Below, in pieces: positions 1 to 4,150 of a stretch of 7,330 bases of DNA. The translations under genes were made by a program, and so were the position numbers. Origin of the DNA: Deltaproteobacteria bacterium (GTDB lineage Bacteria; Desulfobacterota; Deferrimicrobia; Deferrimicrobiales; Deferrimicrobiaceae); NCBI GenBank assembly GCA_017889845.1, contig JAGGAJ010000087.1:1-7330 (forward strand). Direction: 5' to 3'. Position 1 is the first letter of the stretch. Each line of letters opens with the position of its first letter. The notes beneath the pieces were generated by a model. It worked only from the letters and a program-made list of their open reading frames with translations, was not told the DNA's origin and made no database searches.

Positions 1-57
1 TTTTGGTTCTTTTGAGACACCCGGCGGGGGGAACCGACCGGGGAAAAGCACCGCCGC

Positions 58-873
58 TCAGGACGAGGGGGATGTGGAGCCCGATGCGGCCGGTTCGATA
101 CCCGGGTCGCCGCCGCCGATGTTGAACCCCGCGTCGACGTAGTGCACTTCGCCGGTCACACCAGAAGCCCAGTCCGAAAGGAGGTACGCGGTGGCGTTCC
201 CCACCTCGTCCTGCGTCACGTTCCGCCGGAGCAAGGCGCCGCGGGCGCTCTTCTCCATCAGCCTGCGGAAATCGCCCACGCCGGAGGCAGCCAGCGTCCG
301 GATCGGCCCTGCCGAGACGGCGTTGACGCGGATCCCTTCCCGCCCGAGGTCGTAGGCCAGGTAACGGGTCGCAGCTTCGAGGGCGGCCTTCGCCACGCCC
401 ATCACGTTGTAGTTCGGCACGGAGCGCACCGCCCCGAGGTAACTCATCGTCACCATGGCCCCCCCCGGTCCCATCAACCGGGCCGCCCGCCGGGCGCAGG
501 CGATGAAGGAGTATGCGGAAATGTCCAGCGCGAGATGGAAATCGGCGCGCGAGGTATCCCGGAAATGGCCGATCAGCGATTCCCTGTTGGCGAAGGCGAT
601 GGAGTGCACGATGAAGTCGAGCCGCCCCCACCGGGCCTCGGCCTTGGAGAAGAAATCGTCGATCTGGGCGTCGTCGGCAACGTCGAGCGGTTCGACGAAG
701 CTCGACCGGATCGACTCCGCCAGGGGATGCACCCGTTTCTTGAGCGCCTCGCCGAGATAGTTGAACCCGAGTTCGGCCCCCTCGCGGTGACAGGCCCTGG
801 CCACGCCCCATGCGATGGACTTCTCGTTGGCGACGCCGAGGATTAGCCCTTTCCTGCCTTGCAGAATGCCCAC
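58..873 (-). CDS. fabI: Enoyl-[acyl-carrier-protein] reductase (NADH), FabI
   Basis: This short-chain dehydrogenase/reductase catalyses the last step of each fatty-acid elongation cycle, reducing trans-2-enoyl-ACP with NAD(P)H in the cytoplasm. The 271-residue protein has the FabI version of the nucleotide loop, with G13 and the run S19-I-A-W-G23. It also has the HSIAFAN segment at 90-96 and the active-site set Y145, Y155 and K162 in the SYLG...PNYNVMGVAK stretch (the FabI Y-x6-Y-x6-K spacing is preserved here as Y145/Y155/K162). SAGPIRTLAASG lies near residue 190 and the family ending GEV-YVDAGFNI near 245. The start is GTG at 873, preceded by a G-rich Shine-Dalgarno-like run about 7 bases upstream. 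The protein is slightly longer than most FabI (about 255-262 residues) because of a Gly/Ser/Pro-rich C-terminal tail of roughly 15-20 residues. Position 93 is Ala rather than the Gly of E. coli, which is common in other FabI. No clear promoter was found upstream. The assignment is secure. Confidence 0.97.
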   Translation of the reverse strand: MGILQGRKGLILGVANEKSIAWGVARACHREGAELGFNYLGEALKKRVHPLAESIRSSFVEPLDVADDAQIDDFFSKAEARWGRLDFIVHSIAFANRESLIGHFRDTSRADFHLALDISAYSFIACARRAARLMGPGGAMVTMSYLGAVRSVPNYNVMGVAKAALEAATRYLAYDLGREGIRVNAVSAGPIRTLAASGVGDFRRLMEKSARGALLRRNVTQDEVGNATAYLLSDWASGVTGEVHYVDAGFNIGGGDPGIEPAASGSTSPSS

Positions 874-1051
874 GAGACACCCCCCGGTTTGGATCTCGAC
901 CCATTCTGGACCATAACCAAGGTATCATTCGCATTCAGTAAAGTGTGCCTGGAATTGACCTGCCCCCGGTTACAGGCCGACTGGGTGGGCATGCGTATAT
1001 CCCGCCGCAGGTTGCCTTCCGGAATATCTTGTGAGATGGTGTGTGCAATCC

Positions 1052-1459
1052 ATGGCACCGAAACGCGGAAACACGTCGAGGGGAAAAAGCGACGACCTCC
1101 GTTTCGTCGTCACGAGACCGAAACCGTCCGGCCGCATAAAGCTGCCGGATCGACTGTTCCATCCGGAGCGGAGAAGTCCGGCCCGGGGTGCCAGGCCGAA
1201 GGTCGAACCGAAGGCCCTGCCGCTGGAAAGTTATCTCCCGAATCTCTCGCTTCCCGCCCGCACATTGGCCATCCTGATCGCCGCGATCTCCATTTGCGGC
1301 AGCCTCGTGACGCTCGTCCTAGGAGTGCGAGACGGAAAGTGGCTCCTTGTGCTCCTCGCCCCATTCGGTGTCTGGTACGGTATCGCGTGGGTTCGTGTCG
1401 CACAAGAGGGGTGGCTTCCTGGCGGGCGGCTGCGGCTGAACCCATGGGGCAGGGGGTAG
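1052..1459 (+). CDS. Hypothetical protein with basic N-terminus and two membrane helices
   Basis: I do not recognise a family. From ATG 1052 the protein is 135 residues. Residues 1-55 are strongly basic and Pro/Arg/Lys-rich, probably disordered and cytoplasmic. Two hydrophobic segments follow at about 70-91 and 97-115, separated by a short charged turn (RDGK), with a Trp/Arg-rich end. This suggests a small inner-membrane hairpin protein. Codons end mainly in G or C, like the neighbouring genes, which supports real coding. The start is uncertain: in-frame GTG 1031 would add seven residues and has a weak GGA about 7 bases upstream, whereas ATG 1052 has no good Shine-Dalgarno. The gene is divergent from fabI across about 180 bases with no confident promoter, and it converges on the lipoprotein gene. 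Confidence 0.6.
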   Translation: MAPKRGNTSRGKSDDLRFVVTRPKPSGRIKLPDRLFHPERRSPARGARPKVEPKALPLESYLPNLSLPARTLAILIAAISICGSLVTLVLGVRDGKWLLVLLAPFGVWYGIAWVRVAQEGWLPGGRLRLNPWGRG

Positions 1460-1554
1460 GAGCGTTCCTGCGCCATGATACGGGTGGACCGGTCATGCGG
1501 GGCTGGCCAGTAACAGACAAGGCCATGTTGTCACGGGTAAACCGGAACGCTCCT
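1458..1554. repeat. 97-bp element bounded by an 11-bp perfect inverted repeat
   Basis: The arms AGGAGCGTTCC (1458-1468) and GGAACGCTCCT (1544-1554) are perfect reverse complements separated by 75 bases. Inside are two further short inverted repeats: CATGA/TCATG (1474-1478 with 1493-1497) and GACAA/TTGTC (1516-1520 with about 1528-1532). The transcript could therefore fold as a long closing stem with two internal hairpins. The element almost exactly fills the gap between the stop codons of two convergent genes. No U-tract follows on either strand, so it is not a classical bidirectional terminator. It could be a small mobile or repetitive element, a structured RNA or a mRNA 3' stabiliser. The inverted repeat is seen; its function is unknown. 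Confidence 0.5.
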
Positions 1555-1555
1555 C

Positions 1556-1975
1556 TTACTCCGCTTTCGGAACAAGGTCCACCGCTTTCCGGGATTCCTC
1601 CTTCTCCTTCCTGGCCCGGGGATTATTGATCGCACCGGGCTTCACGATGGAATGTGCTATCTCGCCGGTGTGCTTCACGATTACCTTGTCCCCGATATCC
1701 ATGCCATCGAGGTCCTTCTTCGCGCTCCCATCGGCCTTGAACTCCATCGTCCCCTTCGGTCCCTTCAGGGTCAGGGTCCCCGACGCCGCGTCCAAGGTCT
1801 CGATCGTCCCGGTGAACCATTTCAAACCGGCTTTCGGGGCGGCTTTCTTCTCTTTTCCAACGGCCTCCTTGTTCGGTGGTTCGGGCTGTGAGGGCGCTTT
1901 TTCCTTGGCACACCCACCCGCGACGACCAACAGGGCGATTGCTGCTGCCGCGAGCAAGGAGAATCGTTTTCTCAT
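1556..1975 (-). CDS. Small lipoprotein with an OB-fold-like domain
   Basis: This 139-residue protein begins with a lipoprotein signal: a basic n-region (MRKR), a hydrophobic core, and AGGC with the lipidated cysteine at position 22. A charged Pro/Glu/Lys linker (about 23-50) follows, then a compact beta-rich domain (about 51-112) with the pattern G-T-I-E-T-L-D at 56-62, G-T-L-T-L-K at 66-71 and G-D-K-V-I-V-K at 95-101, and a charged C-terminal tail. This arrangement resembles small OB-fold-like periplasmic domains (DUF5666 or CusF type). The copper-site residues of CusF are not evident, so no metal role is claimed. The start is set by GAGG at 1982-1985: it abuts the upstream ATG 1981 with no spacing but lies 6 bases from ATG 1975. 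An intrinsic terminator sits immediately upstream, so expression may depend on read-through from the 2082-2429 gene. Confidence 0.82.
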   Translation of the reverse strand: MRKRFSLLAAAAIALLVVAGGCAKEKAPSQPEPPNKEAVGKEKKAAPKAGLKWFTGTIETLDAASGTLTLKGPKGTMEFKADGSAKKDLDGMDIGDKVIVKHTGEIAHSIVKPGAINNPRARKEKEESRKAVDLVPKAE

Positions 1976-1981
1976 CTTCAT

Positions 1982-1985
1982 CCTC
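1982..1985 (-). promoter_or_regulatory. Ribosome binding site that decides the lipoprotein start
   Basis: On the minus strand GAGG occupies 1985-1982. It leaves zero bases before ATG 1981 and six before ATG 1975, so 1975 is the workable start. The site lies only about 10 bases downstream of the U-tract of the terminator at 1995-2030. Confidence 0.6.
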
Positions 1986-1994
1986 AAAGGGGGT

Positions 1995-2030
1995 AAAAAA
2001 AAAGGGCAGGGGGATTGTGACCCCCTGCCC
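1995..2030 (-). terminator. Strong intrinsic terminator between the Lys-rich gene and the lipoprotein gene
   Basis: Read on the minus strand, GGGCAGGGGG (2030-2021), a 7-base loop and CCCCCTGCCC (2013-2004) form a perfect 10-bp GC-rich stem followed directly by nine U residues (2003-1995). It lies about 50 bases after the stop codon of the 2082-2429 gene and ends about 10 bases before the lipoprotein ribosome binding site. This leaves no room for an ordinary promoter between terminator and lipoprotein. It should end most transcripts of the first gene and let a fraction continue into the second. Confidence 0.93.
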
Positions 2031-2081
2031 GCGGGATCCGGAAGCCCTTGTGGGGCCGGACCGCCTGCCCGGTTGACCCGG

Positions 2082-2429
2082 TTACTTCTTCGCCGGGGGA
2101 GCCGCCGGGGCCGGAGGCGTGGCGGGTGCAGCAGGTGCAGCGGGCGCGGCGGGCGCGGCCTTCTTCTCCTCGCCCATCTTCTGGCCCGTTTCCTCGCCCT
2201 TCTTCTCGGTTTCCTTCTTCGTCTTCTTCGTCGTCTTTTTCGCCTTCTTCTCGGCCGTCGGAGCCGCCGGCTTCTCGGTCGCCGGAGCTGCCTTCTTCTC
2301 GGCCGCCGGAGCCGCCTTCTTCTCGGCTGCCGGAGCCGCCGGCTTCGCGGCGTTGTCGGCCGCGCCCGCGACACCGATCATCGAGAGCGCAAAAGCAACC
2401 GCGAGGAACATCGAGAACAGTTTCTTCAT
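2082..2429 (-). CDS. Exported Lys/Ala/Pro-rich low-complexity protein
   Basis: This 115-residue protein has a clear signal peptide (MKKLF start, hydrophobic core, predicted cut after AGA at residue 23). The mature part is almost entirely Ala, Lys, Pro, Glu and Thr. Residues 31-62 are four 8-residue units of the form AAPAAEKK, residues 63-90 are a highly charged Lys/Glu/Thr stretch likely to be helical or disordered, and 91-112 are AAP-type repeats before a PAKK end. No enzyme motif is visible. Similar composition occurs in histone-H1-like or AlgP-type proteins and in TonB linkers, but the signal peptide argues for a periplasmic or surface role. The start at ATG 2429 is fixed by a near-ideal GGAGG (2437-2441) 7 bases upstream. 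A sigma-54 promoter lies upstream and an intrinsic terminator downstream. Calling it a structural or protective envelope polycation is inference only. Confidence 0.8.
   Translation of the reverse strand: MKKLFSMFLAVAFALSMIGVAGAADNAAKPAAPAAEKKAAPAAEKKAAPATEKPAAPTAEKKAKKTTKKTKKETEKKGEETGQKMGEEKKAAPAAPAAPAAPATPPAPAAPPAKK
2244..2339 (-). repeat. Four tandem 24-bp coding repeats (AAPAAEKK units)
   Basis: Residues 31-62 of the Lys/Ala/Pro-rich protein consist of AAPAAEKK, AAPAAEKK, AAPATEKP and AAPTAEKK, that is, four consecutive 24-bp units with few changes. Such arrays are prone to copy-number change by slippage. Confidence 0.8.
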
Positions 2430-2472
2430 TTCTTTTCCTCCAGAGGAAAATTTGAAAGCCACGTATGTGTAG

Positions 2473-2489
2473 TGCATGGGAAGTGCCAA
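2473..2489 (-). promoter_or_regulatory. Sigma-54 (RpoN) -24/-12 promoter
   Basis: The minus strand reads TTGGCAC, five bases, then ATGCA. The -24 GG (2487-2486) and -12 GC (2475-2474) are separated by exactly 10 bases, the invariant spacing of sigma-54 promoters, and the TTGGCAC half is perfect. The predicted transcription start is near 2462, giving a leader of about 33 bases that carries the strong Shine-Dalgarno of the 2082-2429 gene. Sigma-54 promoters need an AAA+ enhancer-binding protein acting from upstream, and candidate palindromic sites lie at 2632-2666. Confidence 0.75.
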
Positions 2490-2585
2490 CTTGCCTGACG
2501 ATTACAAGCCGATGATAAATAACATGTTCTCATAATCCCGGCTCCCCCTCCGTCCACGCGGCTTCCCCAAAAGGTATCCCACTTG

Positions 2586-2604
2586 CCCATATGGGGAATC
2601 CCCC
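2586..2604. repeat. Overlapping palindromes in the divergent intergenic region
   Basis: CCCATATGGG (2586-2595) is a perfect 10-bp palindrome, and its GGGG also pairs with CCCC in GGGGAATCCCC (2593-2603). The two structures share the G-run and would be mutually exclusive in RNA. They could be a protein-binding site or part of an alternative fold; nothing shows which. Confidence 0.4.
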
Positions 2605-2631
2605 GGTATCCGACAACAACCCGGGAAAGAG

Positions 2632-2666
2632 GTGTCCGGTCAAAACGGGCCAAACTGACCGGTCAC
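2632..2666. promoter_or_regulatory. Candidate operator or enhancer site: inverted CCGGTCA repeats
   Basis: GTGtCCGGTCA (2632-2642) and TGACCGGtCAC (2656-2666) form an inverted repeat with 10 of 11 positions complementary and a 13-base spacer. The right arm itself contains the perfect 10-bp palindrome TGACCGGTCA (2656-2665). The centre lies about 185 bases upstream of the predicted sigma-54 start near 2462, within the usual range for an enhancer-binding protein. It also lies about 230 bases upstream of the rightward gene at 2877, so it could serve either or both. Binding is inferred. Confidence 0.45.
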
Positions 2667-2752
2667 AAGAAATGCACAAACCCAAACCGGGTTGGGATAT
2701 TCTTTCAGCAAAGACTACTTGGGAGTTTCGACCTTCGGGGTGCGCGGTTCCA

Positions 2753-2781
2753 CTGACATGGATCGCCGGTTCCCTTCGAAT
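2753..2781 (+). promoter_or_regulatory. Weak candidate sigma-70 promoter for the 2877-4096 pair
   Basis: CTGACA (2753-2758) matches the -35 consensus at five of six positions. It is followed after 17 bases by TCGAAT (2776-2781), four of six for the -10. A rival -10, TATATT at 2801-2806, lacks a good -35. Either would place the start just before or inside the direct repeat at 2807-2833. This is a low-confidence reading. Confidence 0.25.
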
Positions 2782-2806
2782 GCGAATCGTCCCTGGTCCG
2801 TATATT

Positions 2807-2833
2807 GGATGACGTCCAGACGGATGACGTCCA
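2807..2833 (+). repeat. Tandem direct repeat GGATGACGTCCA, 15-base period
   Basis: The 12-mer GGATGACGTCCA occurs exactly at 2807-2818 and 2822-2833, separated by three bases. Each copy contains a near-palindromic GATGACGTCCATC-like core. The repeat lies 44-70 bases upstream of the start at 2877, in the expected leader or promoter-proximal position, as an operator would. Confidence 0.5.
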
Positions 2834-2876
2834 TCACAAACCGGTGGAACCTGCACACCACGAGAGGGAGGGTTCG

Positions 2877-3206
2877 ATGAGGAAGGCATTCCTGACGATG
2901 ATTTGTCTCGCGATTTCCTGCACAACCGCGCAAGCCGGAGAGATCTACGGGACGGTCAAGGAGAGCGGAAAACCGATCAAGGCAGGGACGAAGGTCGAGG
3001 TCAAATGTGCCAAGGGGAGCTACAGCGCAGAGACGGACAAACTCGGATCCTATCGCCTGTTTGTGCCGGAGCAGGGAAAATGCACCCTGTCGATCAAGTC
3101 CAGTGACGGCTCTCCGCAGATGACCGTTAACTCGTTCGAGGATTCCGCGCGGTACAACCTCGTCCTCGAGAAAAAGGATGGAAAGTCTTCCTTGCGGAGC
3201 GAATGA
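2877..3206 (+). CDS. Small secreted protein with a carboxypeptidase-regulatory-like (Cna-B/transthyretin-type) domain
   Basis: The 109-residue product has a signal peptide (MRKAF start, hydrophobic core, predicted cut after AQA at residue 20). A single small beta-sandwich-type domain follows: GEIYGTVKESGKPIKAGTKV at about 21-40, then a D-K-L-G-S-Y-R-L-F-V motif (54-63) typical of the carboxypeptidase regulatory-like fold. In that fold the G-x-Y/F-x-f strand follows a turn. There are two cysteines in the mature part (44 and 69) that could pair in the periplasm. There is no catalytic domain, so an adhesive, binding or structural role is likely. The start at ATG 2877 is supported by GGAGG at 2867-2871, 5 bases upstream. 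The stop codon overlaps the next start as ATGA, which implies translational coupling to the membrane protein that follows. Confidence 0.8.
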   Translation: MRKAFLTMICLAISCTTAQAGEIYGTVKESGKPIKAGTKVEVKCAKGSYSAETDKLGSYRLFVPEQGKCTLSIKSSDGSPQMTVNSFEDSARYNLVLEKKDGKSSLRSE

Positions 3207-4096
3207 GTATGGAGCCCAGGGAAAAGGATTTCTGGGACAAGGCGGCGATCGTCCTCCAGCCGGTCGGCGGGTTGCTGGCTGCCCTGGCTGTGGCCGGACT
3301 CGGATTTTTCGGTTCGCAATTCATCGAAAGACGGCAGTCCGAGGAGACACGTGCACGGTTTGCTTCCGAGTTGATCAGCAAACGGGAAGAGGCGGACAGC
3401 GCCTTGCGCAAGGACATGTTCGTGTCTATCATCCAGTCGTTCCTCCGGCCCGAATCGACGTCCATCGATGACCGCCTGCTGAAGCTGGAATTGCTGGCGT
3501 ACAACTTCCATGAGTCTCTGAACCTCAAGCCCCTGTTCTTCCAGCTCGAGCGCGACGCCGTAAAATACGGCGGTGCGAAGGGCAGCGAACTGCGGGACCG
3601 GCTGAGCAAGGTCGCTCGGGAAGTGACCCGAAAGGAAATGGTGGTGCTGGAAGAGGCAGGAAAATCGTTCGAGCGCACCGTCGATTTCGACGATCTCGCC
3701 CGCAACCCGGGCGGGATACCGCTGGAGCCGGCCCTATTGAAGCTCAACCAGGTAGAGCGAAGTTTCCTGCTCGTGGTAAAGAAGGTCGACAGCCGGCGAA
3801 AGGAGATGCAACTCCGGATGGAGGTAAAGACCCGGAACGAGGACACCGGCGAAATCCGGACGGATGACGCCGAGTTCTGGGTCGGTTATTACGATTTCCC
3901 CATGATCGACCATGTCCGGCTCTCCCGTGACCAGCGATTCGCGGTCATCCTGAGAAACTTCGGGGGAGGAAGCGCACGGATCGCTGCCGTCTACTTCCCG
4001 GGGGCGTACGCGAGCCTGAAGGAAAAACCGTACGTCCAGGAGATGGTCAAGAACCTCCTTCAGACCAATAAACCTGCCGAGGGAACAAGCCGATAG
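3203..4096 (+). CDS. Membrane-anchored protein of unknown function
   Basis: This 297-residue protein has one clear transmembrane helix at about residues 17-40. A long charged helical stretch follows (about 41-75, many Arg/Glu/Lys, coiled-coil-like), then a mostly helical middle (about 76-165) and a beta-rich C-terminal part (about 195-275) containing EFWVGYYDFP and RFAVILRNFGGG. No catalytic motif or known family is recognised. Most of the protein lies on one side of the membrane; there is no cleavable signal. The start ATG 3203 overlaps the previous stop as ATGA, with GGAG only 3 bases away. ATG 3209, 9 bases from the same GGAG, is an alternative that removes two residues. Coupling to the exported beta-domain protein suggests the two act together, perhaps as a membrane partner and a periplasmic ligand; this is inference. 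The gene converges on the FecR-type gene with a 54-base gap and no obvious terminator. Confidence 0.8.
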   Translation: MSMEPREKDFWDKAAIVLQPVGGLLAALAVAGLGFFGSQFIERRQSEETRARFASELISKREEADSALRKDMFVSIIQSFLRPESTSIDDRLLKLELLAYNFHESLNLKPLFFQLERDAVKYGGAKGSELRDRLSKVAREVTRKEMVVLEEAGKSFERTVDFDDLARNPGGIPLEPALLKLNQVERSFLLVVKKVDSRRKEMQLRMEVKTRNEDTGEIRTDDAEFWVGYYDFPMIDHVRLSRDQRFAVILRNFGGGSARIAAVYFPGAYASLKEKPYVQEMVKNLLQTNKPAEGTSR

Positions 4097-4150
4097 CCTT
4101 CTCCTGACCGTCGAGCGTGGTCAACATCGGACCTGTCTGAGGAGGGTAGG

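Noticed and set aside
142..846. Long plus-strand open frame opposite fabI
   Set aside because: fabI is unmistakable on the minus strand; the opposite frame has no recognisable features and no ribosome binding site.
874..1051. Possible promoters for fabI and for the 1052-1459 gene
   Set aside because: Candidate hexamers (for example TTGACC near 957, TATATC near 997) lack partners at workable spacing.
1556..2374. 272-residue version of the lipoprotein with an Arg-rich N-terminal extension
   Set aside because: The extension is a frame-shifted reading of the Lys/Ala/Pro-rich gene and of the terminator; the lipoprotein signal and GAGG spacing fix the start at 1975.
1626..2498. Plus-strand open frame with Arg/Leu-rich repeats
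   Set aside because: It is antisense to the lipoprotein and Lys-rich genes and crosses the terminator; its repeats are by-products of the AAPAAEKK array.
4097..4150. Terminator between the convergent membrane-protein and FecR-type genes
   Set aside because: Only a 4-bp GACC/GGTC stem and a 5-bp CTCCT/AGGAG pairing are present, with no U-tract.
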